A stretch of DNA of 64,000 bases, taken from NCBI GenBank assembly GCA_008694505.1, contig VZDJ01000047.1:1373927-1437926 (forward strand), read 5' to 3'. This DNA is from Cyanoderma ruficeps (taxonomy: Eukaryota; Chordata; Aves; Passeriformes; Timaliidae). The notes under the pieces are model-generated. The model did no database searches. It saw nothing but the letters and a program-made list of their open reading frames with translations, and was not told the DNA's origin. Position numbers and translations under genes: made by a program. Shown in pieces: positions 23,777 through 36,000 of the stretch. Numbering within the stretch: the first letter of the stretch is position 1; each line of letters starts with the position of its first letter.

Positions 23777-23848
23777 ATGAGCTCGGGGGACGTGGTTTGC
23801 ACTGGATGGCTCATCAAATCACCCCCCGAGAAGAAACTCAAGCGATAC
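23777..23848 (+). CDS. GAB3: GAB-family docking protein, coding exon 1 (probably GAB3)
   Basis: GAB proteins are membrane-recruited scaffolds that bind GRB2, PI3K and SHP2 downstream of receptor tyrosine kinases and cytokine receptors. This exon encodes 24 residues from MSSGDVVCTGWL to KKLKRY, the start of the N-terminal PH domain. It ends in phase 0 at donor GTAAGT, exactly where the first coding exon of GAB genes ends. The ATG has A at -3. The paralog is not settled by 24 residues: VCTGWL resembles GAB3 and GAB2, while SPPEKKLKRY resembles GAB1. GAB3 is preferred because the neighbour is SMARCA1 and both genes are X-linked in mammals, on the segment homologous to part of bird chromosome 4/4A. 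The next PH-domain exon, which should start near AW(K/R)(K/R)RWFVL, is not in the window. Confidence 0.88.
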
Positions 23849-24197
23849 GTAAGTGCAGAGGCTTTGCTGATGGCTAAAGGGGTTTCGGCGTGTGGTCGCT
23901 CTCTTATTCTGGCGTTGAAATCTCTCGTCCGTTTCGGCTTCGCCTCGGACCAAAACAAAAAGACTTCCAGGTCCGTGCGCTTATGGAGTGTTTTAGTTTC
24001 CACCGGCATTCTTGTGCCCTCTGGAATTAACCTTTCCCGGCTCCTGAGATTATCATACTTCAGCTGTTATGCAACATATTTTAGGCTAAAAACCACATTT
24101 CGGTTTCAGTTAACGTCGCCGTAACTAACAGGATTGTTGTAACAGAACTGCAGATGTCACTTTTCCAGGGACGGACAAGAACATCCTAAAAAGAAAG

Positions 24198-24218
24198 GGG
24201 GNGGGGGGGGGGGGGGGA
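24198..24218. repeat. Poly-G tract with an N
   Basis: A run of about 20 G interrupted by N at 24202, followed by AAACCC. It is probably a base-calling limit at a homopolymer just inside GAB intron 1. Confidence 0.9.
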
Positions 24219-27200
24219 AACCCAAAACCAAACAGCCGAAATTCTAGTAATTTAAATTCCGAGGCTTGGCTGTGTTAAGATGTCCTGTAATTTCTACGAC
24301 ACTTGCTAAAGGCAAGATATGCAGTAGTTTTATTTACCAATGCCTGATGCAGTTGTTAGCAGCGAGCTTCAGAAAGCTTTTTTGGTCTGCGATGAAGAGA
24401 TGCTGGAAGATGCTGTGCTGTAAAAGTTCCCGGTAGCTGGAAGGTGAAAGGGGCTGGGGAGAAGAAGCGAGCCCTGCATGGAGATCTGCAACTGCACTAT
24501 GGGCCCCTTGTTTCATTCTCTATCGGCTTGCCCGTTTGTCTGAATAATTAGTAAAAAAGGGGATGTGTGTTGCGAACATAGGAAACTGTCTCATTGCAGG
24601 GGTGAAAGTAGGAATAAACCACCCTTAAAATTCTGCTTGGGACAGCGTTAAAAATGTAAGCCCCCTCCTGGGCCGTTTTGCGTGCTCATTTGTGATGGTT
24701 CTGCATCAGGGCTGCTGTTACTGCTGTGCTCTGACACTTGGGGGATCGGTAATACCCGTTTGAGTCATGCCCTTGGTAACCTGACTTCCCCTAGAGCTCT
24801 GCACCGTCCTCGAAGGATGCCCCCGGCCGTGTCTCAGAGCTCAGAGCCCTGTGCACAGCTTACATCATTTGTCATATTCACTTCTGTTTATCAGCGTTTT
24901 CTCTCCAGTGCTGATGTTGGCTTTTCCCTGTAATATGAGGCATAACCGTCTGGTGGAAGAATATGGTGGATCTCGTTTGGTTGTGTGGTTTGGTTTTTTT
25001 TCTTTGGCTAAAAACTAGCAGAAAGAATAATTTACTGATGTTGGATTTTTTTTTTTTTTACCTTATTCTAAGCCAGAGTTTCTTCCTGTAGACCACGGTG
25101 TTGCATTGAAGTGGCTGAATATTTGCTTTGTTCAGTTAGCGTTTTCCAATTCTAAAATAACCGCTGTGATGTGTCTCACGGGAGCCGCAAACAAATTACG
25201 GGCATCTGATTTTTGCTGTATTTTGTGAGGAGTGTGCACTGTGTGGCAGGCACAGTGCAAGAGCCACTGATTCACCCAGCTGGTGCCATTAGGAGCTCTG
25301 TCAGTGAAGCTATTTTTGATGACTCAATATTCATAAAAGGGCAAAGTAGAGAAAACAGAATGTGATAAAGCTGGGGTTTGAAAGCCCTCATTATACAGTC
25401 AGGATAATAGTCACAACAGGGGCTCTGATCAGCTCACAAGGCCACTTGCAGTCTGCTCTGCTCCGATTTTGAACTACAAAACCAGGGGAAATTTGCCCTG
25501 TGTTATTCTCCAAACACCAACCACTAGATTAGTCAGATCTCTGCAGATTAAGCTTTGTTTTCTGATTAGGAGGATAAGGTAGTCCTTTGTCCATAATAAG
25601 GCAGAAAGAAATCTGCTGCAAGTACAGCAAAGCTTAATGTCTTTTCTCACATGACTGGTGACACAGTGGATGCTACAAACCGAGTGGAAATTGTCTCTCA
25701 CTTGCTGTAAACTACTTTTCCCCTGTTTTTCCTTGAGTCCCACCAGCATGGCAGCTCTTGCACTGGGGCAGCAGATAGCTCTGGACCACAGCGACTGCTT
25801 AAAAACAACACGGCTCTAAAACAATGACTGTTCAGACTGACTTGGGTAGGTGTCAAGTGTCAACCGCTTACAGGAGAATGGTGTTGGCTCCGGTTCTGAG
25901 CTGACAACAGACATAAATCCCCGGGTTCAGCCACCCTTTGTGTTCAGCTGGAAAAGCCCATCCATGGTCTGAGCTTCCAAGGAGCTTCAGCTGCCAGCCC
26001 GGCCTGCTGCCCATGGGACTCTCCTGCACTGCTCATCTGCTCTCCTGGGGTTGTCTCCCAGTTTACATTTTCCTGAGTTCAGCATCCGGCCTTTGTAAGG
26101 TCTGACCCGAGGGTCCCGTGTTTTACGCACAGATAAATTCTTAATCCTTCATCTATTGCTTTTAGCACTAAGAAAATACGTTCAATTTCGGTGGAATATG
26201 TGGTTAAAAGATCAGACAAAGCGATGAATTCGGGTTGTGAGATTGGGAATTGCAATAGTACTGATGAAGCTACTGGGAATATTCACAGTGTTTATAAAAT
26301 TAGACAAATTAATCTTTTCAAGACTAGAGCCTTAAAGACCAAAGTATACCTTCATTTATGTTTGTTCTCTGATGAAAGCAATTAGGTTTTCTGTGCATAA
26401 GCAAGTCAGAATTTGCCTCCAGGTAAGCAGAGCATTATTTTCAAAACTTTGAAAGTGAAAAGCAGGTGTTAAGAGTCTATATTTTTCCTGTAATGTCTTC
26501 CAAAGCCGCCGCTCTCAGTAGCACTATTCTTAGAAGTGTCTTATCATTCCCTAACAAAGGCTGCTCTCTCGCATGTGCAGGAAACGAACATGAGATTAAT
26601 TACCCAAGTGTAACTTTCTGTAAAAACAGAGAGCTGAACGCTAAACACAAAGAATTCATTAGAAAGCGCAGGGAGCTTTGCTCCAGCAGGCAAATACCCT
26701 AATAGTGATTTAACAGCCTGGACGATGCTTTTTTCTCTCTGTCTGATACTTGAACCATGAAAGCACCACGTCAGCCTGTCTACAGAGGCAGTTGTGCATG
26801 GGGTGTCCCAGGAGAGTATTCGGTGTGTGCTGCAGTTCTTTGTCCTCTGAGTGTGACCCCAAAGCTGGGCTGCTTTCGTCTCCCCATCAGTTCCAGCGTT
26901 TCCCCCCGGCCAGGAGGGCCCGAGGGGTGCCAGGGGACAGCCAGGGCTGGGGGGAAGCTGAGGATGGGGCAGCAGACACAGAGGAACAAACTGCTAACAA
27001 AAACTAAGAAGTGGTGGTGATGGAGGTGAAGTCCACCCTGCTCTAGACCAGAAATGTTCAGTATCAGTCACAGCTTGACATTCAGCCCCACAGAAAGAAA
27101 ACCCACTGAAGACTTTTGCTGTTGGTGTTAGTGGGTCGGTGACTGCCAGCCTCTGTGGGAAATTAGATGTAATGGGGGGGATCTGCTTCAAATTTGCCGG

Positions 27201-28009
27201 GTTTCACTGTTCCTTGTGTTGATGCTGAGTATCCATCCCAATTCTGTGATGTCAGCATTTAACAGCTGGCTCCTTGGCAATTTTGGTGTGGAAATATGTC
27301 TGATCACTGACTGTTATTATTTATTGTTTATTTACTGGGAGAGGTGGAAGGAAGGAACGGTTTCATGGCCTTGAAAACAAAGGACTTAACACAGCCAGCG
27401 CAAAAAGTCAGGATGAGAGGAAAAACAGCACAGAAGGCGGCCCGGAGCATGTCTGCTGAAATAAGAGCGGTGCTGTTGGGAAGACACATTGCCCATGTGC
27501 TGACAGGAGGGATTTTTAACACACCACTAATTTCAGCCTCTCCTCTAATCGCTGCCCCATTGTTTGTCACCCCAGGCTCCTCTGAATGCCCCGCCGGTGT
27601 TTGCCGGCTGTTCGTGTTAAGTTAGGTGGTTTGCAGTAGTAAAGGGCCATATAGAGATGCTGGCTGCTTGTGAGTCACTGCAGCCCCATTGAAGTCAACG
27701 CTGTGCAGCTGTACTCCAGCTGAAGAGCTATTTTTGATCCTCAGTACTATACAAATTGATGAGGGAAGACCACTTGCTCAAAAAAAAAGGGCAAGTTTCC
27801 CCTCTTTGCTTTGAGTGACTCATTTCTTCAGACATTGTTGAAAACCAAAACTCCCCGTCAGCATCTCCAGAACAAGAGTCCCAAATGGACCCAGTATTAG
27901 AAAATGCGGCCTTGTGCTTCCTACCTCGCTCCTCCTTGGAGTGTCTGGTGTGGGAGGACAAACAGAGGGGTAAATCAGTGTACCCCGTGGCAAAAGCTGG
28001 TGGGGCAGT

Positions 28010-28197
28010 GGTTTTTTGGTGTTCTGTGTGTATGTGGGGGCAGTAAATGCTGCCAGGAGGGCACGGGCAGTGTTTTTTTTGGTGTTCTGTGTATATGTTG
28101 GGGCAGTAAATGCTGCCAGGAGGGCACGGCAGGGTTTTTTTGGTGTTCTCTGTGTATGTGAGGGCAGTAAATGCTGCCAGGAGGGCACGGGCAGGGC
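28010..28197. repeat. 61-63 bp minisatellite, three copies
   Basis: GGTGTTCT starts at 28018, 28081 and 28142. Each unit continues with TATGT(G/T), GGCAGTAAATGCTGCCAGGA and a T-run. Minus-strand open frames of 91-189 codons across it carry a matching peptide repeat and are artefacts. Confidence 0.93.
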
Positions 28198-29968
28198 CCA
28201 GCCCAGGCTCTGACCGTTGAGGGATCTGCCAGGACCCAACCGCAGCACACCAGGGCTGGGGCTTCAGGAGATAAGAGAATCTAGGCAACTTCTCCATTTT
28301 TAGCTGAAGTTCTGGTATTTATCGGGAGAACAAACAGGAAGTGAACTGAGAAGAAAGAGTCGAGCAGAGTTATGGAAGGGTTTGCTGGAGTAGCAGGGAC
28401 AGGAGTGGCAGGGACACTGCGGAGGGTGGGATGGAGAGCATCTGCTCCCTGATCCCTGGGGCTGCTGTCACCACCACAGGACACTGCCACCCTCCCCTGA
28501 AAGAAACCCCCAAGTGCTTTGTGAGGCCAAGTACTTCTGCTGCTCTGGCCTTTGGGGGAAGTTTCTGAAAAATACTACCAAGAAGAAACCCTGGTTTAAT
28601 TTTTATCCCTAAGTCCTTTTATTTCCAAATGCTTCTTGCAAAGCCTCACCCTTTGAGTCATCTGTCCCTTTCGAGCAGAGAATTCTGACCACCTTTCATG
28701 TTTTATTAGAATAAATATCCCGAGCTCCCTGAGTTTATTTAACCAATTTGTGTGGGTTTTGTAGCTGTGGTTCCTAGGCTGGGTGCAGTAGGAGTCACGT
28801 GGGGGTCAGAAAGTTGTCAGAGCCTTTTGGCTCATTCCATTTCTAAGTTTTTGTGCCTGTGTTTTCTTCCGTTGTTACTTCATTTTAAAATCCAGTATCT
28901 ATTCTATAGATCTGGCTTGTATATTAAAAAATAACTGAATTTTGAGGGGAAAGAAAGGCTTTCAAACAGAAGCTCCTGTGTGGCAGCCTTCCCTTCTCTG
29001 TGAAATCCCGTACAAATTGATCTCACTGGTAAAATAACAGCAGAATATTTCTGTTAGGGAGGAGTTTCCATCACCGGGATTAAACATTTGTAATTAGCTG
29101 TGTGCAGATCAGACCTTGTTTTGGTAGGTTCAATGCAATGTTTATTCTAGGCCATTTTCTTCTTTTTAAACGATGTTTTCTTAGTTTAAATGCAATGTTC
29201 AACGAGATAGGCTGACTTCTAAGAAAGAAATAATTTCTAAAAAACACTGCTGTTCTTGGCAACCGGTGTATCGGAATAATTTCCCTTGAACTATTTATTT
29301 GGGTGGAGCCATAATAGTCCTGAAGGGCCAGTTTAATCTCTGACTGCATGTTTTCAGGGCACAGCAATGTCCAGGGACTATTGGTTTCTATTCAAAACAC
29401 AAACCCACAAGTTATCAAGTCTTTGCATTCAAAAATAGACCCTGAAAAAAAAACAAAAAACAAACCCAACATGCTGGTGTGAAATAGAGAAGGAAATGTT
29501 AACTGGAGTGGTAATTAAACGAGGCAAACACAGCTCAGAGGAAAATGCAAGTTGTGTTCTGGTGAAGTCTTTTGTTGTTGTAGCATGAAATCTCTGGAAA
29601 TATGGATAAACGCTTCCACCAATGGTGCATTAAAGTGCTGTGAATATTTGTTATGAAAATCTGACAGGTTTTTAGGGAAAGGGACAAGTTTGTTTCTAAA
29701 ACGTTGCTCGTTAGAAAAACAGTCGTTTTATTTGCTTTTTTTTTGTCCTTTTCATTTGATTTGGAAATGAACTGGTAATGTGATAAGACAAGGAAAAAAA
29801 TGCCGGTTTTCAAATAAAATTTGCATGTCAAAACATTACGTCCAGCCAGATAAAATACATTTTCTGCTCTCTCATTTAATTGTTAAACAAAACGGAATAC
29901 TTTAGCCTTTAATTTTTTTCTGCTTTAGGATAATGTCCTTGACTTGTTTCAGTTTGTGCTGCACCGGG

Positions 29969-29998
29969 AAAACAAACAAACAAACAAGCCAACAAACA
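29969..29998. repeat. (AAAC)n microsatellite
   Basis: Five AAAC-type units with one interruption (GCC). Confidence 0.85.
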
Positions 29999-32290
29999 CA
30001 ACAGCCATGCAAAACTCAGTTTTAAAATCTGCTGCAGCTTAGTATTTGCTCAAAACAAACCCAAACTGATGCCTAGCCTTTGTGCCAGGAAAATGCTCCC
30101 TTTCTGAGGCTAATTCATTCATAGCTTTGTAATTGTTAGAATGAGACAACTGTTCTTAGAGATTTTGTTATTCCCTTCCCTCCTGATGCCAAAAACCCCA
30201 CCTGACCCCTGCAGTCAAAACTGCATTGTAGCTTTCCACAAAAGCCCCGAACAGCACATTTCAGTTATCCAGGATCCTTTTTCGTGGAGAATTTCACAGA
30301 AAAAGGCAGGAGAATGTTGTTATTAGTATGAATTTGAAATTGCTTAAGTGAGAGTGTTAATTTCAACTGAACTTGGATGGTCATATGAAAGTTTTTGGCT
30401 CGTTTTTGACAATGCTTTTTTTTTTTAAAGACAATACTTTCTGTGATAAATATTCATCCCGTGACTCCCAAGTTCTTGGGGCCGTGGGTTATGTATTCAT
30501 ATTTCTGTTGGACAGAATAATGGCCATGAGGGGACCCTTTTCTAACTTTGCAAGCTGCTGTGATGTCAGCAGAGCACAGAGTCTGTGAGCAGTCTGTTTT
30601 TGCATGCCAGACTTGCAAACTGTCTGTGGAAGTTCAAGGATTTTCCAGTTGTGAAGCCTTTTTTTTCTCAAGCTGACACGAACTGGGCCGTGCCAAGGGG
30701 GAGCCAGTAGTTCAGAACGAGCATGAACTGTGTTTTGCTTCACAGACTTTACAAACTGAGCAGTAAAACATCTGAAGAGATGCCAGCTGAGTTTACAGGA
30801 GCAGTGAAGAACCCGTTTTCAGAAGAAGTGATACATGCACTCCTCCAAGTGCTGGCTGCTGCTCCGGCTACATCCTCTGCATTGTTTACTAATATTTACA
30901 GTGGAAGCTTTGCAAGCTTAAGGAGTTTTATTTTTAATAAGTTCAACATTTTGAGCCCGTCCTAAGAAAATAATTGCGTTCTCACTGAGGCCTTGGGTTT
31001 AAAAATAAGAAGTGCTCCAGTAGCTCAGGGAATTGGGGGTTTTTTTGAGATTTTTTAAATGGTTTGCTCCCGCTGAAAAAAGGTTTGCAACAGGGTCCTC
31101 CCTTGACTCCAAGGCTACTTTTACTGGTTAATTTTCCCAGTAAAACAGTGAGATTGGGACTGTCAGCTGAAAATAGGACTGTTACTCCCATTACTCCTGT
31201 TACTGTTACACTTTATTCTTTTTCAAATATTCCTTTTTTGGACAGATAACTGAGTGTCACATCAGCCTTGAGCTGCGGATTGCAAAATAATGGTGAACTG
31301 GTTTTGAAAAGAGATGGAAAACCAGCAGCTAAACCCCATCATTATTTCAGAATCCTCCCCAAACTCGTGCTTTCATCTGCTCTGAGCCTGATAAAGTCAA
31401 GCTGAAACATCGTTAAGACAAACAAACAGAAAGGGTAGGGGACAGTCAGATTGGCACAGGAAGATCAGGCTTGGTGGTGACACTGCTTTGGTTCCCCTGT
31501 GCATCCCTGTCCTTTGGGTTTGACTGGAAGCTTAATAATTCTGGTTTTTAAAGGGAAAATAAAAAACCAGAAGCATTTATTGAAGTGTTACTAGACTGCA
31601 ATGTTCTAACAGTTTTAATATGTTCATATGTTCTTTTTTTTTTTTTCAAATTCACAACTGAAAGTACTGTTGCTATGTTACTGTAATGGTGTGTAGGCTG
31701 CTAAATAAATAGAGGGAGTTCAGTCCATGCCAGAAATAGAAAGCAAGGTCAAAGGTGACATTTGGGACATGCTGAAAAAAAAAAAATAAGGGAGAATCTA
31801 TAATTATTTATTTCCTTCCTATTATTCTCTTCAGTCTCATTAACCCTCGACTACTTAGAAGGAAATTACAGCAGAATTTCTGAGCATGTCAGAGTATTAA
31901 AAATGATGCCTTGGGAGTTCTAAGTCTTTTTGGCTTTGTCCTTTGCAAGATCAAATTTGTGGAGTAAAACAGCGGCACCTCACACTCCCGTGAGCTGAGC
32001 AGGTACTTGGAGGTGTCGAAGGACAACAGGGACTGCTGAAAATTCACTCTGCAAAGGGAAAATCTGTCAGAGGGAGCGAGCTTTGAGGGATAAAAAACAG
32101 GAAATTTGAGTCCATTGTCCTTTTTGGGGTAGTCTGGCAGGTTCCCAAAGACCAGACACACAAAAATGTGCTCAGGCTCTCTGTGAGTAGCCCCAGGTAC
32201 CCGCCTGAACATCACCGTGAGCCTGCACAGGAGCAGGGTCATTTTATAGGGTCGTTTCCAGGGTCATTTCATCCTCCTCTGGTGTGTGCT

Positions 32291-32368
32291 CCTGCTGTGC
32301 CCTGGCACCCCCAGCTCCTGTCCAAGCTCCCAGTAAATGGGGAGCTGGGGGTGCCAGGGGACAGCTGG
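32291..32368. repeat. Strong GC-rich hairpin, perfect 19-bp core stem
   Basis: 32300-32318 (CCCTGGCACCCCCAGCTCC) and 32341-32359 are exact reverse complements. Pairing continues outward through two mismatches to 32291/32368, giving 26 paired positions of 28, with a loop of 22 nt. The 78-nt size and near-perfect stem resemble a microRNA precursor or a small fold-back element. It lies inside GAB intron 1 in sense orientation. Confidence 0.85.
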
Positions 32369-34379
32369 AAGCTCCCAGACCTTCCCCTGGCAGGGGGTGG
32401 GACATGGGACAGCCCTGAGCCGTGAGTGAGTTAGTTCAGCAGATTTGTAATTAATCTGGGAGATCTCCTCTTTAAATATCTATATATTTACTTATAAACA
32501 AATTATTCACGTGACACAATCCGAGTCCTGTCATTTCTGAGTGTGTTGGGGAAGAAGCCCCAGAGCAGCAGCCTTAACCAGGTCAGTCATGCAATCCTAG
32601 TAGAGATTTCTTGCTGTTACTTTTATAGTTCCCACAAATCCGTTACTTTTCTGCGAACAAACAAGTTTCCCCTACACAAGAGACCTCTGGGTTCCAGAGT
32701 ATTCCAGAAAATCCCACGTTTAGCATAAAATGTGTAGAAGAGGATTAAGTTGGAGGTACAACGAGAGCCAAAGATGCCATGAGACTTGATCCTACCTTGC
32801 ACAAGGTTTAAAATTCCCTTTGTTAACGCTCCTTGAATGAAGGGAGGAACCTGAATGACTAGGAGCATTTCCCAATACGATGGATAGGAATAGCCGGTTT
32901 AATATGATACTTTCCTAATTTTCAGCCCCAAGCCAGCCCCTAATGCCTCAGACCTTGGGGTGTGTCCGACTTGCTGTGTCAGAAAACAAACAAGTCGTTT
33001 AGGACCCATCAGGGTTGTTTATTTACTTTCATCACAAGTTTGCTGCCACAATTGGTCTTTTTCTACCACAGCCAGTGTTCAGGCTCACACTGAAGGAGAG
33101 GGTGTTGATGGTGTTAGAGGCTTTCTCGTCCCCTGTGGAGTTCAAACCCTCATTTGGACTCTGTCAAATCCTTTCCCCTTGCCAGAGACTGCATTTATCT
33201 CGAACCCTAAAGTGCAATTACTATGATTTATCTCTCTTTGGAGTGAATTAAGATTTTACCAGGCATTTTCTCCACAGAAGTGTGCAGCTGGGAGCAGAGC
33301 AGCCTGCAGCCTTCTCCTTTCCAGGGCTGTGCTGCATGTGCTCAGCAAACTGCCCAGTTCTAACCAGCGACAGCAGCGCTGCTAAGTGGGATGAAGGATG
33401 AATTGTGCCCTCGTTCTGTTCTGTTGTCCTCCTAAGGGACCTGTTGGCCTTTCATTGTATTTCCAGGTCCTTGAAATGATCCTCTAAACCTTACGGGCAA
33501 ACTTGTTTTGCTGGTGGGGAGATGACAGCAAAAATACCCCAGATGGGCTGCAGGGATGTTTGCCCCTGCTCTTCGTTGGGCCCAACAGCTCCCTTGTTAA
33601 ACTGGGTGAAATTGTGCCAGGGCAGGAGCTGGCAGCCATGGCCAGCTCTCAGATAAGCTGTGCTTAGCTGGATGAAGATGAAGCACATTTCCATTGCTGC
33701 TCCCAGTCGCTACAAACTCCCCTCACTGTGGCACTTACCTGTGGTGGGGTCAGGGATGCCTCAGTGGAACTTGCATCAGAGAAGGGGCAGCCCAGGTTTG
33801 GGAGGTGAAGAGCCCAGCTGTGTGAAGCTGTGCAGTCCTTTCCAGAACACAGAGACGGAGCAGGGCAGTCACAGAGCTGCACCCCACTGGACAGGTCTGA
33901 GGAACCATTTACCTCCAGTGCAGCCTCAGCACTGTGAAGGCACCAGCAGTGCTCTGGCTCTAATTCTGACGTGCTCAGAACTCCCTGTGCACCCACAGAC
34001 AGGTTTCAGGTTGACTCGTTCCTCGGGTTTACTGGATTTGGAAATGGAGCTGGGATCTCTGTATGAGCATATTGTTGTAGATTTTAGTCATTGTTTGATT
34101 CATGCATACGAGTAAAAGATAAGGAGCAGAGGAAAGCTCTCAGATGTGAGACCTTACACTATTAATGGGCATAAAGCCTCAGATCAGTTTGTTGTAGGGC
34201 AGCTGGTCGCTTCTGACTCCCAGCTCAGCTTGCTGCAGTCAGAGTATTGTTTGGAGTGGAAACATGGTTGGCAGAATCACTCCAGATTCAGTTCATGGTG
34301 CACAATCTTCATGGCCCCTTGCTGGGATAACCAGAAAAGGCACGTGAGCCTGCACAGCAGCAGCAGCAGCCACCAAAGG

Positions 34380-34429
34380 TGGTGTTTATAGCACAACTTA
34401 CAGCACAAACTGGTGTTTATAGCACAACT
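34380..34429. repeat. 19-bp direct repeat, 31-bp period
   Basis: TGGTGTTTATAGCACAACT occurs at 34380-34398 and 34411-34429, just after a short CAG run (34358-34370). Confidence 0.9.
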
Positions 34430-35027
34430 GTTCCATCCAGCACAAAACTTCTCCCTGCCAGAGTCAAGTGCCCCCATAAAGAACAGAAAGGCCAAGGAAA
34501 CACTGGCTTTAAGAAGCTGCTGGAACCAGGCAGGTGCACAGGCAGACTGGAGGGTTAGATCTGAAGCTTTCATTTGCCTTTATGAGTTTGCACAGATCTG
34601 CTTGGAATACCTCTTTGTCCTCTCTGAAAAGGTTTCATTACTTAGACTCATCAGAAAAAAAACCAAAAAACCCTTGAAATAGAAATGGCACCTCATGTTC
34701 TTTAGGAAAACGGGAGCTTAGAGAGAAACCAGAAGCTGAAAAATGCACTTTCAAATTCTAAGCCATTATGACCATATTTATGGGGAACATTTAAATGATC
34801 TGAACTGTTTTCCTGCATATTCCTTACCAGTAACAACAGTACCTTGTGACTGGTGATGTCTCCTTGCCTGTAAACACGAAACTTCAATGTCAAGTTGAGC
34901 TCAAGGCTTTTCTCTTTAGCTCTTCTATGAATTGGCTGAATGCAGATCAAGGCCCTCAGCAACAAGGGAGTGGGAGGAGAAAAGCAGGTAGGAGGATTTG
35001 CATCCCAGTGGAAACCCCCAGATCTGC

Positions 35028-35075
35028 CATTATTATCAGAGCTCCTGGTGACATTATTATCAGAGCTCCAGGGAC
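35028..35075. repeat. 24-bp direct tandem duplication
   Basis: CATTATTATCAGAGCTCC begins at 35028 and 35052 with near-identical continuation. Confidence 0.9.
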
Positions 35076-35771
35076 ACTGGGAGAGATGGTGTGTGGTGTG
35101 GGAACTGCAGCATTTACCGGCTCGTGGTTGGAAACTGGAGGCAATGAATGGGAATGAATATATTCAAATGCACACTTTCAGTTCATTTTGTGTTAACATC
35201 TCGCTCACAAAATTTTCCACAAAAAGATATTTCAGCCAGAGAGAATTGTGGTGAGAAATAAAAGCGGAGTTGCAGAGAAACTGGTAACTTCTTAAAAAGA
35301 GTAAACTGTCACTGAAACCTCTCACTTTCTATTTGAGAGATGAAATCTATGCATGCTGCAGCCATTTTTGCTTTGCAGGATTTGCATGACTCACGGCCAA
35401 CAGTGAGCTGGGTACCTAGAAATACAGAATCAAAAGCGTTTTGGCTGCTGGCTGGGGGATTCCTGCACCACCTCTGCAGTGCTGACCCTGTTTGATGGAT
35501 CACAGAGTGCATGTAGTGCTTGTCCCCGAGTGAGGGTATGGCTCTGAGGGGTGGGAGACAATGCAAAGGCTGCCAAACCCCTCCTGCCCCAGCAGCCAGC
35601 CGATGGGGATGAGTGATGTAATGGATGGAGCAGGAGGAGAAGGTTTGCAGTGAGGAGGGTGGAAGATTTGGAAGGCTGCAGGCAGGGATGAGGAGCTGCA
35701 GTCCTAATTCTGGTAGCAGGCAGCTCAGCAGATGGCCCAGCAGACGAGTTGCTATGCACCACGGCGGGTGT

Positions 35772-36000
35772 GAGAACACAGAACCACAGGGTGCCTTGGG
35801 TTGGGAGGGACCTTGAAGATCATCTCACTGCAGCCCCTGCCAGGAGCCCACCCACCACCTCAGCCTGCTCAGGGCCCCATCCAGCCCGGCCTTGAACACT
35901 TCCAGAGAAGAGGCAGCCACAGCTACTCTGGACAGACTTCCAGTGCCTCACCACCCTCTGAGTGAACTTCTTCCTCACGTCTGATCCCAATTCCTGTCCT
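35772..36000 (-). mobile_element. CR1 LINE 3' end (ORF2 C-terminus and 3' UTR)
   Basis: On the plus strand it reads antisense: a degenerate 8-bp tail at the left (AGAACACAGAACCACAG), then GGGTTGGGAGGGACCTTGAA, then CCATCCAGCCCGGCCTTGAA. On the minus strand the peptide DVRKKFTQRVVRHWKS, typical of the CR1 ORF2 C-terminus, is visible and then loses the expected frame. The element is 5'-truncated, as most CR1 copies are, and is not a gene. Confidence 0.92.

Larger units (their letters stand above)
22720..23960. promoter_or_regulatory. CpG island and presumed promoter/5' UTR of the GAB gene
   Basis: CpG-dense sequence from about 22720 to 23230 and again from about 23690 to 23960, split by CA-rich repeats. 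It leads into the GAB start codon. A CACGTG E-box sits at 23105-23110 and an ETS-like CTTCCG at 23179. No TATA box is evident near the start. The transcription start cannot be placed from sequence. Confidence 0.75.

Noticed and set aside
23352..23780. Cys/Val-rich minus frames and Thr/His-rich plus frames of 78-138 codons
   Set aside because: Simple translations of the CA-rich minisatellite.
27728..28297. 189-codon minus frame with repeated CPPGSIYCP-type peptides
   Set aside because: The peptide repeat is the translation of the 61-63 bp minisatellite.
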